A DNA stretch of 64,000 bases from Methylophilus sp. QUAN (GTDB lineage: Bacteria > Pseudomonadota > Gammaproteobacteria > Burkholderiales > Methylophilaceae): the NCBI RefSeq assembly GCF_015354445.1, contig NZ_JADKYT010000002.1, forward strand, positions 620,001-684,000, in the 5' to 3' direction. The notes under the pieces are model-generated. The model made no database searches, was not told the DNA's origin, and saw only the letters and a program-made list of their open reading frames with translations. The translations under genes were made by a program, and so were the position numbers. The first letter of the stretch is position 1. Every line of letters begins with the position of its first letter. Positions 19,707-28,747 of the stretch are shown one piece after another.

Positions 19707-19734
19707 ATGGGTGTTATCTCACAAACAAGCATGC

Positions 19735-19753
19735 GCTCATGAAAATCATGAGC
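19735..19753. repeat. Perfect 8-bp hairpin upstream of pqqB
   Basis: GCTCATGA (19735-19742), loop AAA, TCATGAGC (19746-19753). The rest of 19707-19942 contains no convincing gene; in particular no pqqA-like peptide with a Glu-x-x-x-Tyr core was found. No T tract follows the hairpin. Confidence 0.5.
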
Positions 19754-19942
19754 AGGGAATCATTGTCAGTTGTAGGCTGTTCATGCAACGCATGCGTATG
19801 ATGCCAGTCTTACTTAACAGACATTGCAGGCCAGCGTTGCGGCAGGTTTGCGATGGATGCAGTAGTCACAAACAATTGTTGTATGATGAGGCTTGGTACT
19901 CTCTTGCAACCATGAATTAACAGAATTGAATAACGAGCGATT

Positions 19943-20884
19943 ATGCATATACACGTATTAGGGGCTGGGGCAGGCGGTGGCTTTCCACAGTGGAACTGTA
20001 ATTGTCCAAATTGTGACGGTCTGCGCAAAGGCACCATCAAGGCCAAACGCCGCACTCAGTCATCCATTTGTGTTTCCAGCAATGGCGTAGATTGGGTGTT
20101 GTTTAATGCATCTCCCGATGTGTTGCAGCAAATCCAGGAGTTTGCACCTCTGCAACCAGGCCGTGCCGTACGTGATAGCGGCATTCAAGGCATTGTGCTG
20201 ATTGACGCGCAAATTGACCACACGACAGGCTTATTCATGTTGCGCGAAGGCCAGGTCAAGCGCGAGATTTACTGTACAAAAATGGTCTATGAAGACCTGA
20301 CCACCGGTAACCAGATCCTGAATATCCTGGGTCATTATTGCGGTGTCAATCACCACGAAATCGCGATTGATGCCAACGATGTCAGCAATGCGCACAGTTT
20401 TGAAATCCCAGGCGTGCCTAATCTGCGCTTCACTGCGGTGGCATTAAAGAGTGCCGCACCGCCGTATTCTCCACACCGCAATGATCCGCATCCGGGTGAC
20501 ACCATAGGCGTGCTGATTGAAGAGATTTCCACCGGCAAGAAATGCTGGTACTCACCAGGCTTGGCAGAGATTGAGCCACATTTGCCACCACTGATGCATC
20601 AGGCTGATTGCATTATGGTGGACGGCACATTCTGGACCAATACTGAGATGCTGGATATGGGCTTAATGACCAAGACTGCGCGCAGTATCGGCCATAATCC
20701 ACAATCTGGCCCGGGCGGCATGATAGAAGAGTTGGACAAGTTTGGTACGGATAAAGCAGTGCGTAAAGTGCTGATTCATATCAATAATACCAACCCGATT
20801 TTAAGGGAAGATTCCGCCGAGCGTGCGACTCTCAATGATCACAAGATCGAGGTGGCGTACGACGGCATGGACATCATTCTATAG
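19943..20884 (+). CDS. pqqB: Pyrroloquinoline quinone biosynthesis protein PqqB
   Basis: Metallo-beta-lactamase-fold oxygenase that hydroxylates the tyrosine side of the PqqA-derived intermediate in PQQ synthesis. 313 aa. GAGAGGGFPQWNCNCPNC holds the PqqB-specific cysteine cluster; VLIDAQIDHTTGL is the altered metal motif of the family; GHNPQSGPGG and LIHINNTNPIL are family signatures. First gene of pqqBCDE, with only 9 bases to pqqC. PQQ is the cofactor of the periplasmic methanol dehydrogenase. Confidence 0.97.
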   Translation: MHIHVLGAGAGGGFPQWNCNCPNCDGLRKGTIKAKRRTQSSICVSSNGVDWVLFNASPDVLQQIQEFAPLQPGRAVRDSGIQGIVLIDAQIDHTTGLFMLREGQVKREIYCTKMVYEDLTTGNQILNILGHYCGVNHHEIAIDANDVSNAHSFEIPGVPNLRFTAVALKSAAPPYSPHRNDPHPGDTIGVLIEEISTGKKCWYSPGLAEIEPHLPPLMHQADCIMVDGTFWTNTEMLDMGLMTKTARSIGHNPQSGPGGMIEELDKFGTDKAVRKVLIHINNTNPILREDSAERATLNDHKIEVAYDGMDIIL

Positions 20885-20893
20885 GAGAGCAAT

Positions 20894-21658
20894 ATGAACG
20901 CAGTGACTCAGGCACAGTTGCCATGGACCCGCGAAGAATTCGAAGCAAAGCTTCGCGAGAAAGGGCAGGGGTACCATATCTATCATCCGTTTCACGTGAT
21001 GATGTATGAGGGTAAGTTGACTAAAGAACAATTGCAATGCTGGGTCGCTAACCGTTTTTACTACCAGATCGCGATTCCGATGAAGGATGCGGCGATTTTA
21101 TCCAATTGCCCGGACAAGGAAGTGCGTAAACAATGGATCGTGCGTATTACTGACCATGATGGCGTCGATGACCAGATTGGCGGTATTGAGGCCTGGATTA
21201 AGCTCGGTGAAGCCGTTGGCCTGACACGTGAACAAGTCACCAGCCTGGAGCTGGTGTCACCAGGCGTGCGTTTTGCGGTGGATGCCTATATCAATTTTGC
21301 CAAACAGCGCCCCTGGCAAGAGAGCGTTTGCTCCAGCCTGACCGAGTTGTTTGCGCCACACATCCATCAGCAACGTATCAGCTCCTGGCCGAGCATGTAC
21401 CCCTGGGTGAAAGAAGAAGGCCTGATGTACTTTAAAAAACGCCTGACCGAAGCGCGCCGCGATGTCGAGCAAGGCTTAAGCGTTACGCTGGATTACTTCA
21501 GCACTTCACGTGACATGCAGATGAAGGCACTGGAAATTTTGCAATTTAAGCTGAATGTGCTGTGGGTGATTGCAGACGCCATCATGCTGGCTTCGACCGA
21601 GATTAAAACCGAAGGGCGTGATTATCTGCGTCAGCCGGTCATCAACATTGAAAATTAA
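20894..21658 (+). CDS. pqqC: Pyrroloquinoline-quinone synthase PqqC
   Basis: Cofactorless oxidase that closes the ring and carries out the last eight-electron oxidation to PQQ. 254 aa, all-helical heme-oxygenase-like fold. [26 protein letters not shown] and the conserved [18 protein letters not shown] segment identify it. A GGAGAG ribosome binding site lies 8 bases before the ATG. Confidence 0.98.
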   Translation: MNAVTQAQLPWTREEFEAKLREKGQGYHIYHPFHVMMYEGKLTKEQLQCWVANRFYYQIAIPMKDAAILSNCPDKEVRKQWIVRITDHDGVDDQIGGIEAWIKLGEAVGLTREQVTSLELVSPGVRFAVDAYINFAKQRPWQESVCSSLTELFAPHIHQQRISSWPSMYPWVKEEGLMYFKKRLTEARRDVEQGLSVTLDYFSTSRDMQMKALEILQFKLNVLWVIADAIMLASTEIKTEGRDYLRQPVINIEN

Positions 21659-21693
21659 ATGACCGACAAGTCAGCGCATTAGAAAGTAGACAT

Positions 21694-21978
21694 ATGGAAA
21701 ACAATATTCAACACGCGGACATTTACACGATTGCCTTACACCATCGCTTTCAATGGGAAGAGGCACAGCAAAGCTATGTCATCCTGTTTCCGGAAGGCAT
21801 GGTCAAGTTGCATGGTGGCGCTGGCGAGATTCTCAAGCGCGTGGATGGCAAAGCGAGTGTTGGCGATATTGTGGCTGATTTGAAAACAACCTTTCCGGAT
21901 GCCGAAGACATTGAGAGTGATATTTTAGGCATGTTTGACCTGGCTGTTGGTAAAGCCTGGTTGCGCAAGCTGAATTAA
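21694..21978 (+). CDS. pqqD: PQQ biosynthesis peptide chaperone PqqD
   Basis: RiPP recognition element that binds the PqqA peptide and presents it to PqqE. 94 aa, single winged-helix-like domain. HRFQWEEAQQSYVILFPEGMVKL and the LNxxGxEIL-like GGAGEILKRVDGKASV segment are typical. Separate from pqqE by 17 bases; in some organisms the two are fused, here they are not. Confidence 0.95.
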   Translation: MENNIQHADIYTIALHHRFQWEEAQQSYVILFPEGMVKLHGGAGEILKRVDGKASVGDIVADLKTTFPDAEDIESDILGMFDLAVGKAWLRKLN

Positions 21979-21995
21979 TCCGCAAGGAGGGCGTC

Positions 21996-23177
21996 ATGGC
22001 ACAGTTAAATAATGGTGTAGCAGCAAGCGTCACGCAAAAGCAGCCTTTGTGGTTATTGGCTGAGGTGACCTATCGTTGCCCGCTGCATTGTGCGTTCTGT
22101 TATAACCCAACCGATTATGACAAGCACACCAAAAATGAATTAACGACCGAGCAATGGATTAGCGCCTTGCGTGACGCCCGTAAAATGGGCGCCATCCAGT
22201 TGGGCATTTCGGGCGGCGAGCCCCTGCTGCGTGATGACATTGAAGAAATTGTCGCCGAAGCACACAAGTTGGGTTATTACAGCAATTTGATCACCTCAGG
22301 TGTAGGCCTGACTGAAAAGCGTATCCAGGCGTTTAAAGAAGGCGGCCTGGATCACATCCAGCTTTCCATGCACGATGTGACTGAAGACATCAGCAACTTT
22401 ATTACCAACACGCGTACCTTTGAGCTCAAGAAAAAAGTCGCCGCCATGATTAAATCGCATGGCTATCCTATGGTGCTGAATGTAGTGATACACCGCTACA
22501 ACATTGACCAGGTCGGCAAGATACTGGAAATGGCGGAAGCCTTGGGCGCTGATTATGTTGAGCTGGCCAATACGCAGTATTACGGCTGGAGCCTGGTCAA
22601 CCGTGATCAATTGATGCCTACGCGCGAGCAGTTAGATCGCGCAGAAGCGGCTACCAATGCGTTCAGGGAGCGCGTGGGCAATAAAATGAAGGTGTTCTTT
22701 GTGGTGCCGGATTATTTTGCTGACCGCCCGAAAAAATGTATGAATGGCTGGGGTGAAGTATTCATGATTGTGACTGCCAATGGCGATGTATTGCCATGTC
22801 ATTCTGCCCGTGTGTTGCCAGGCATGACGTTCCCCAATGTACGCGAAAATGGCCTGGAATGGGCCTGGAAAGAGTCGCCCGCCTTTACTAAATACCGTGG
22901 CATGGAGTGGATGAAAGAGCCTTGCCGTAGCTGCGATGAAAAAGAGAATGATTTGGGCGGCTGCCGTTGCCAATCCTACTTGCTCAGTGGGGATGCTGAA
23001 ATGGCGGATCCGGTATGTACCAAATCTCCAAACCGTCATTTGATTGATGAAGCCTTGGTCAATTCACAAAACCCCTTGGTCCGTGAGCAGCCCATCATTT
23101 TCAGAACGGACAAAAACTCCAAAAAATATGTCGAGGGTGACAAGGAAAGAATCGCGCAATTTCATGCCTTGCCTTAA
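21996..23177 (+). CDS. pqqE: PQQ precursor peptide cyclase, radical SAM enzyme PqqE
   Basis: Forms the carbon-carbon bond between Glu and Tyr of PqqA. 393 aa. The radical SAM cluster motif is Cys28, Cys32, Cys35 (RCPLHCAFCYNP), followed by the SAM-binding GISGGEPLLR; the C-terminal SPASM region holds auxiliary cluster cysteines (KKCMNGWG, CHSARVLPG, EPCRSCDE, GGCRCQ). AAGGAGG lies about 9 bases before the ATG. Last gene of the pqq operon here. Confidence 0.98.
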   Translation: MAQLNNGVAASVTQKQPLWLLAEVTYRCPLHCAFCYNPTDYDKHTKNELTTEQWISALRDARKMGAIQLGISGGEPLLRDDIEEIVAEAHKLGYYSNLITSGVGLTEKRIQAFKEGGLDHIQLSMHDVTEDISNFITNTRTFELKKKVAAMIKSHGYPMVLNVVIHRYNIDQVGKILEMAEALGADYVELANTQYYGWSLVNRDQLMPTREQLDRAEAATNAFRERVGNKMKVFFVVPDYFADRPKKCMNGWGEVFMIVTANGDVLPCHSARVLPGMTFPNVRENGLEWAWKESPAFTKYRGMEWMKEPCRSCDEKENDLGGCRCQSYLLSGDAEMADPVCTKSPNRHLIDEALVNSQNPLVREQPIIFRTDKNSKKYVEGDKERIAQFHALP

Positions 23178-23214
23178 GGCTGCTCATAGCGCAGGCATTG
23201 TGGCTTATAATCTT

Positions 23215-23243
23215 AAAGGTGCCTGAGGGCACCTTTGCTTTTT
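23215..23243 (+). terminator. Terminator after pqqE
   Basis: AAAGGTGCC (23215-23223) and GGCACCTTT (23228-23236), 4-base loop, followed by GCTTTTTT. Only about 14 bases separate it from the next start codon, so the exporter gene may be expressed by read-through or a promoter lying within the pqqE end. Confidence 0.9.
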
Positions 23244-23256
23244 TACAAGGTTGTTC

Positions 23257-24471
23257 ATGTTGATATCCCGTTCTTCTACCCTGGTGCTGGTCTTGGCTGG
23301 GCTGGCTGCATTAGCACCGTTTGCGATTGACACCTATCTGCCTGCTTTCCATGTGATGGCCGCTGAGTTTGGCACTGATGAACTGGCGATTCAGCAAAGC
23401 CTGACCTTGTATTTATTGCCCTATGCCGTGATGACCTTATGCCACGGCGCCATTTCAGATGCCATCGGGCGCATCACCACCATTAAATGGGGCCTGGCCA
23501 TTTTCGCACTAGCGAGCCTGGGCTGTGCGTTTGCGCCGAATGTGCAGACGTTATGGTTATTCCGTGCGTTGCAAGGCGTGAGTGGCGGTGCAGGTAACAC
23601 AGTGGCGCGCGCCATGGTGCGCGACCTGTTTTCCGGCGCGCAGGCGCAACGGGTGATGGCGACCGTGCAGCTGTTGTTCGGCATCGCGCCAGCCGTCGCG
23701 CCGATTTTAGGTGGCGTGTTACTAGGCATACACTGGCAAGCTATTTTTATTTTCTTATCGGTCTATGCCGCGATTGCACTATGGATGGCGGTGCGTTATC
23801 TGCCAGAAACGATGATGCCGGAAAAGCGTATTGTTTTTTCTGTGCAAGGAATCATCGCCACTTACGGCAGGATGCTTAAGCACAAGGTATTTCTAGGCCT
23901 GATCGCTTGCCTGGGCTTGAACTTTTCCGCATTTTTTATTTATGTGCTGGCCAGCCCGGTCTTTCTGGTCAAGCATTTGCATTTAAACAGCCAGCAGTTT
24001 GGTTACCTATTTATTCCCACGGTGACAGGCATGATGCTAGGCTCCTGGATCTCACGGCATACTGCGGGCAAAGTGGCACCCGCGCGCATTTTGTACTGGG
24101 CATTTGCCTGGATGGTATTGATTGCCAGTTGTAATGTGGGCTTGCAGTGGTGGGCTAGCTCCAACGTGCACAGCGCCTGGTGGCTGGCCATTATCCCAAT
24201 TGCCTTGTTTAATGTGGGGATGGCCGCGGCCATGCCTGTGTTGTCGATTGCAGCGCTTGATTGCTATCCAGCATTACGCGGCACGGCCGCCTCAGCGCAG
24301 GCCTTTATGCAGATGCTATGCTCAACCTTGAGCTCGGCACTGATTGTGCCTTTGGTCTGGCATTCCACGCTAACATTAGCGGCTGCCATGCTGGCGATGA
24401 CCTTGCTCAGTAGCCTGTTGTTATTGCTGGCGCGTCAGCCCAAACAGCCAGTGGTGATAAACACGCGCTAA
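23257..24471 (+). CDS. Bcr/CflA-type MFS drug exporter
   Basis: Predicted proton-driven efflux protein of the major facilitator superfamily, about 404 aa with 12 membrane helices. DTYLPAFHVMAAEFG near helix 1, the loop 2-3 motif GAISDAIGR, and the antiporter motif region GVSGGAGNTVARAMVRDLFSG fit the Bcr/CflA group. The ATG at 23257 is preferred over TTG 23251 because ACAAGG lies just upstream. Substrate unknown; adjacency to pqq genes may be chance, though export of a metabolite cannot be excluded. Confidence 0.85.
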   Translation: MLISRSSTLVLVLAGLAALAPFAIDTYLPAFHVMAAEFGTDELAIQQSLTLYLLPYAVMTLCHGAISDAIGRITTIKWGLAIFALASLGCAFAPNVQTLWLFRALQGVSGGAGNTVARAMVRDLFSGAQAQRVMATVQLLFGIAPAVAPILGGVLLGIHWQAIFIFLSVYAAIALWMAVRYLPETMMPEKRIVFSVQGIIATYGRMLKHKVFLGLIACLGLNFSAFFIYVLASPVFLVKHLHLNSQQFGYLFIPTVTGMMLGSWISRHTAGKVAPARILYWAFAWMVLIASCNVGLQWWASSNVHSAWWLAIIPIALFNVGMAAAMPVLSIAALDCYPALRGTAASAQAFMQMLCSTLSSALIVPLVWHSTLTLAAAMLAMTLLSSLLLLLARQPKQPVVINTR

Positions 24472-24552
24472 GCGCAAGCGCTGAAATGTGGGGGATTTAC
24501 CAATTTCATTACATGTTTGATCGACGGCCACCTGTTTTAATATGAAACTGTC

Positions 24553-24577
24553 AATGCCTGCTAAATAATCAGGCATT
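24553..24577. repeat. Hairpin in leader of the duplicated-module gene
   Basis: AATGCCTG (24553-24560) pairs with CAGGCATT (24570-24577) about 28 bases before the start codon. It could end the upstream transcript weakly (no T run) or shape the leader. Confidence 0.4.
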
Positions 24578-24604
24578 ATTCAGAATCAATCAGGGGAGTG
24601 AATC

Positions 24605-25291
24605 ATGGAAATGACCAGAGAAGAAGAAGCTCGCAAAGCTTACGTCAAATTGCTGACCGGACAGGGCGTGAGTGAGCGTGTGCTGGTACAACGCGAGTTC
24701 ATTATTATTCGAGTCAGTGCTTTTCTGAAAGATATCCCTTGTGATGGCAGCCATTACCGACACGCCGTTGACCGTTTTATTGCCAGCATCGATCCAGCTG
24801 AAATCCCCAGCATTCTGCCGGTCATTCGCGAGTTTTTCTCATTCTGGGTGCGTGATATCAAAGCCATTGCGGCCATGAGCCAGGCCAAAGTATTCAATGG
24901 CAGTACGCCGGTGGCCATGGTGACGCAAGACGAATTATTCAAGCATTGGTATGACCTGGATAAAACAGCCATGAACAGTCATGAAACTCAGGTCATGGAT
25001 GCTTTTGAGCAAGTCACTCTGGTGCGCGGCTTTGAGCCTGCGGTGTTTAAAGAACGCATGCGCATGGCTAAGTGCCTGTTGCTGTCTTTGCGCCACATTT
25101 CACACAAACAATCCCATAGCTATCGCCAGATGGTGGACAGAAACCTGCCATTGTTTAATGCGCTGGGTTCGCAGCACACCTTCCTCAGCGTCTCTCGTGA
25201 GTTTTATTATTTTTGGCGTGGCGACATGTTGAAGCCACAAACTGAACGCGTTCATACATCGCCAGCCCGTGAAATGGCAATGGCTGCCTAA
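24605..25291 (+). CDS. Unrecognised protein with two copies of one ~60-residue module
   Basis: 228 aa, predicted soluble and mostly helical, no signal peptide, no family recognised. Residues about 26-85 and 149-208 appear homologous: both have a helix with YRHAVDR / YRQMVDR, then about 20 residues later REFFSFWVRDI / REFYYFWRGDM. The modules are joined by a 60-residue segment. GGGGAG lies 9 bases before the ATG, so translation is well supported. It is a single-gene unit between the exporter and the convergent ppsR. No enzyme motif seen; a binding or scaffold role is only a guess. Confidence 0.8.
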   Translation: MEMTREEEARKAYVKLLTGQGVSERVLVQREFIIIRVSAFLKDIPCDGSHYRHAVDRFIASIDPAEIPSILPVIREFFSFWVRDIKAIAAMSQAKVFNGSTPVAMVTQDELFKHWYDLDKTAMNSHETQVMDAFEQVTLVRGFEPAVFKERMRMAKCLLLSLRHISHKQSHSYRQMVDRNLPLFNALGSQHTFLSVSREFYYFWRGDMLKPQTERVHTSPAREMAMAA

Positions 25292-25321
25292 GCAGCCATT
25301 GTGTCAATAACAAAACCTAGC

Positions 25322-25349
25322 CGCCAGCCTTAACGCTGGCGAATTTTTT
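25322..25349. terminator. Bidirectional terminator overlapping the end of ppsR
   Basis: CGCCAGC (25322-25328) and GCTGGCG (25335-25341) with AATTTTTT after it on the plus strand. The loop contains the ppsR stop codon and the right arm lies in ppsR coding sequence. On the minus strand the T tract is weaker (GGTTTTGTT). Confidence 0.82.
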
Positions 25350-26133
25350 GCAGGATCAAGGCAGACAACTCTTCAATGGAGCGGCTAGTCGAGTCTGCCC
25401 AGGGGATGCCTGCACTGCGCATCATGCCTTCAGCAATTTCAATTTCCTTGCGGCAGTTATCCAGTGAGGCATAAAAACTGTCCGGGCGGCGCTCATTACG
25501 TACAGAGTGCAAGCGCTCAGGCTTAATCGTCAGGCCAAAAATCTTATCGATATTTTTTTGCAAGGCGGCAGGTAAAGCGCCACGTTCAAAGTCTTCTGGA
25601 ATCAACGGGTAGTTGGCTGCCTTGATGCCAAACTGCATGGCCAGGTAAATGCTGGTCGGCGTTTTGCCGCAGCGGGATACCCCGATTAGAATGACTTCCG
25701 CTTCATCGAGGCCGGTATTGGTCATGCCGTCATCATGGTTCAGCGTGAAATTAATCGCTTCCATACGCTCTGAATAGCTGTTACCCATGGCGCTATAAGC
25801 AATACTGGCGCCGGTGAGTGGCTCCTGGTTAAGCTCTGAGCCCAGCGGGTAAATAAAGCGGTGGAATAAATCAATAAAGTAGGCATTCGCCTGCTTGAGG
25901 TGGTTGCGGTGTTCGCCATTGCCGACGGACATAATCACAATCGGGCGAATACCATCCTGGTCTGCAATTTTCTGGATATGCTCGAAAGCTGCCTGAACCT
26001 TCTCGTCATTGTCGGTAAAGGGCAGGCGAGTGGTGGTGAATTTGGTATTCGGAAAGTGTTCCAGCAATTTGCTTAAGGCACCTGCCGTAATCCCCGTACC
26101 ATCAGAAATAATAAACACAGAACGGTGATTCAT
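25330..26133 (-). CDS. ppsR: PEP synthase regulatory protein (bifunctional kinase/pyrophosphorylase)
   Basis: Controls PEP synthase by ADP-dependent threonine phosphorylation (inactivation) and Pi-dependent dephosphorylation (reactivation). 267 aa, DUF299/PSRP family. N-terminal FIISDGTGITAGALSKLLEHF and the P-loop GVSRCGKT at residues 151-158 are diagnostic, with TPTSIYLA following. It lies 37 bases downstream of ppsA on the same strand, so both are likely on one transcript; in E. coli the pair is divergent. Confidence 0.95.
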   Translation of the reverse strand: MNHRSVFIISDGTGITAGALSKLLEHFPNTKFTTTRLPFTDNDEKVQAAFEHIQKIADQDGIRPIVIMSVGNGEHRNHLKQANAYFIDLFHRFIYPLGSELNQEPLTGASIAYSAMGNSYSERMEAINFTLNHDDGMTNTGLDEAEVILIGVSRCGKTPTSIYLAMQFGIKAANYPLIPEDFERGALPAALQKNIDKIFGLTIKPERLHSVRNERRPDSFYASLDNCRKEIEIAEGMMRSAGIPWADSTSRSIEELSALILQKIRQR

Positions 26134-26170
26134 ACAGATGCCTCAAGTAATTGCTAATCAAGCCTAACGC

Positions 26171-28543
26171 TTATTTCTTTGTCAGACGCTGCCAGGTCGC
26201 GACCACAGTGTCAGGGTTCAGGGAAACAGACTGAATCCCTTCTGCGACCAGCCACTCGGCAAAGTCTTCATGGTCAGAAGGACCCTGACCACAAATACCA
26301 ACGTATTTGCCTAAACGGTTACAGGTGTTGATTGCCATTTTCAGCAATACTTTCACCGCATCGTTACGCTCGTCAAAACCGTCAGCCAGGATACCTGAGT
26401 CGCGGTCCATCCCCAATGTCAGCTGTGTCAGGTCGTTAGAGCCGATAGAGAAACCATCGAAATACTCCAGGAACTGCTCAGCCAGCAGCGCGTTGGCCGG
26501 GATTTCACACATCATGATCAGACGCAGGCCATTTTCGCCGCGCTTGAGGCCGTTGGCAGCCATGATTTCAGTCACGGCACGTGCTTCTTCCAGCGTACGT
26601 ACGAATGGAATCATCAATTCAACGTTGACCAGGCCTAGTTCATCACGCACTTTCTTCATGGCTTGGCATTCCATGGCAAAGCACTCTTTAAAGTCTTCTG
26701 CCATATAACGTGCCGCACCGCGAAAACCGATCATCGGGTTTTCTTCGTCTGGCTCGTAAATGTCACCGCCAACCAGTTTTTTATACTCGTTAGACTTGAA
26801 GTCTGAAGTACGTACAATCACTGGTTTTGGATAGAATGCTGCCGCAATGGTCGCGACACCTTCGGCCACTTTATCAATGTAGAACTGTTTCGGGCTGGCA
26901 TAGCCGCGCGCACGGTTCTTGATGGTTGCTTGCATGGCTGCTGGCATGGCATCCACATTGAGGATGGCTTTCGGGTGTATGCCTACCATGTTGTTAATCA
27001 CGAACTCCAGACGCGCCAGTCCAACACCATCGTTTGGTGTCTGGGCAAAGGTGAACGCCATGTCAGGGTTGCCCACGTTCATCATGATCTTGCAAGGTGG
27101 TTTTGCCAGTGCGCTGTTCGATTGTGTAGACACTTCGAAGTCCAATGCGCCGTGGTAAACAAAACCGGTTTCACCTTCAGCACAAGAAACGGTCACCATT
27201 TCGCCATCACGCAGCAGGTCAGTTGCATTCACAGAGCCGACAATCGCCGGGATACCCAGTTCACGCGCAATAATCGCCGCGTGGCAAGTACGGCCGCCAC
27301 GGTTGGTCACCAGTGCGCTGGCACGTTTCATCACTGGCTCCCAGTTAGGGTCAGTCATGTCAGCCACCAGTACGTCACCTGGCTGTACTTCATGCATCTC
27401 TGCCGGATCCAGCACGATACGCACTGGGCCCACGCCTACTTTTTGTGTCACGGCACGGCCAGCCACCACAGGCACTGAAGAGTGCTTTTGCAGTTTGAAC
27501 GTTTCGGTCACGTTTTTCGCCGCTTCTTGTGACTTCACAGTCTCAGGACGTGCTTGCAGGATGTATAGCTTGTTATCCAGGCCGTTTTTGCCCCATTCGA
27601 TATCCATAGGGCAACCATAGTGTTGCTCAATGGTCATGGCATAACCAGCCAGCTCAAGAATATCGGCATCAGTCAGCGAGTAGCGGTTGCTTTCTGCCGC
27701 ATCTACATCCACTGTGTGTGTAGATTTACCCGCTTGGGTGGCGTCAGAAAACACCATTTTGATCAATTTGGAGCCCATGGTGCGACGCACGATGGCTGGC
27801 TTACCTTGTGCCAACAATGGCTTGTGTACATAGAACTCATCCGGGTTCACGGCACCTTGCACCACAGTTTCACCCAGACCATAGGATGAAGTAATAAAGG
27901 CAACATCACGGTGACCAGATTCAGTATCAATGGTAAACATCACACCGGCACAGCCAATGTCTGAACGCACCATTTGTTGCACGCCTGCAGACAGGGCCAC
28001 ATCTGCGTGTACAAAACCTTTGTGTACACGGTAGGAGATTGCTCGGTCGTTATACAAAGAAGCAAATACTTCTTTAATCGCATGGTTAATGTTGTCCAGG
28101 CCATGGATGTTCAGGAAAGACTCTTGCTGGCCAGCGAAAGACGCATCTGGCAAGTCTTCTGCCGTGGCAGAAGAACGCACCGCAAAGGTGGTGCCTTGCG
28201 CTGATCGTTCAATCAGTTTGGCATAGTTTTCAGCAATGGCGGTCTGCAGTGCTGGTGGAAACTCGGCCTCCATGATCCACTGGCGGATCTGCGAACCAAC
28301 GCGGGCCAGTTCCTGTGTATCGTCTGCGTTCAGCTTGTCCAGCAAGTCATTGATTTTGTTGTTTAATCCACCTTGCGCCAAAAACTCACGATAAGCATCC
28401 GCAGTGGTCGCAAAACCGGTAGGTACGCGTACGCCTTTGGCGGTGAGTTGAGAGATCATTTCGCCCAGAGAAGCGTTTTTGCCGCCTACAGACGGGACAT
28501 CAGTGTTACGTAGATTCTCAAATGGAATAACATGACTTACCAT
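26171..28543 (-). CDS. ppsA: Phosphoenolpyruvate synthase
   Basis: Makes PEP from pyruvate and ATP, with AMP and phosphate as co-products. 790 aa. Domains in order: ATP-grasp-like nucleotide-binding domain ([31 protein letters not shown]), the swivelling phosphohistidine domain ([14 protein letters not shown] with the catalytic His), and the PEP/pyruvate TIM barrel (SIGSNDLTQ and the catalytic Cys in CGQGPSDH). AAGGG precedes the ATG. In a RuMP-cycle methylotroph it supplies PEP for aromatic, Kdo and sugar synthesis. Confidence 0.98.
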   Translation of the reverse strand: MVSHVIPFENLRNTDVPSVGGKNASLGEMISQLTAKGVRVPTGFATTADAYREFLAQGGLNNKINDLLDKLNADDTQELARVGSQIRQWIMEAEFPPALQTAIAENYAKLIERSAQGTTFAVRSSATAEDLPDASFAGQQESFLNIHGLDNINHAIKEVFASLYNDRAISYRVHKGFVHADVALSAGVQQMVRSDIGCAGVMFTIDTESGHRDVAFITSSYGLGETVVQGAVNPDEFYVHKPLLAQGKPAIVRRTMGSKLIKMVFSDATQAGKSTHTVDVDAAESNRYSLTDADILELAGYAMTIEQHYGCPMDIEWGKNGLDNKLYILQARPETVKSQEAAKNVTETFKLQKHSSVPVVAGRAVTQKVGVGPVRIVLDPAEMHEVQPGDVLVADMTDPNWEPVMKRASALVTNRGGRTCHAAIIARELGIPAIVGSVNATDLLRDGEMVTVSCAEGETGFVYHGALDFEVSTQSNSALAKPPCKIMMNVGNPDMAFTFAQTPNDGVGLARLEFVINNMVGIHPKAILNVDAMPAAMQATIKNRARGYASPKQFYIDKVAEGVATIAAAFYPKPVIVRTSDFKSNEYKKLVGGDIYEPDEENPMIGFRGAARYMAEDFKECFAMECQAMKKVRDELGLVNVELMIPFVRTLEEARAVTEIMAANGLKRGENGLRLIMMCEIPANALLAEQFLEYFDGFSIGSNDLTQLTLGMDRDSGILADGFDERNDAVKVLLKMAINTCNRLGKYVGICGQGPSDHEDFAEWLVAEGIQSVSLNPDTVVATWQRLTKK

Positions 28544-28733
28544 ATAAAACCCTTAATTATTTTAAAACTGGTGATAATCTATCGCGGAGTGCAACGGATT
28601 GAATTCGATAAATAGAGGCTGTCTACCGGACATCGTCTGATTACAGAATGACTTTTATATCGGGCATTATGCCAAAATCATGTTTTAATGTCACGTCGCC
28701 GTGAGGGTGGCATTTCATTTTTTTTAGCATCCC

Positions 28734-28739
28734 TATAAT
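28734..28739 (+). promoter_or_regulatory. Perfect -10 box directly before mptG
   Basis: TATAAT, 8 bases before the mptG start codon, with no convincing -35 box at the usual distance and no Shine-Dalgarno. If used, the mRNA would be leaderless. The remaining ppsA-mptG gap (28544-28747) is A+T-rich and presumably holds both divergent promoters; no other clear site was seen. Confidence 0.4.
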
Positions 28740-28747
28740 AAAACGCC

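Noticed and set aside
19690-19920. A 76-codon open frame upstream of pqqB, considered as pqqA
   Set aside because: No Glu-x-x-x-Tyr core, too long for PqqA, and it starts inside the terminator of the preceding gene.
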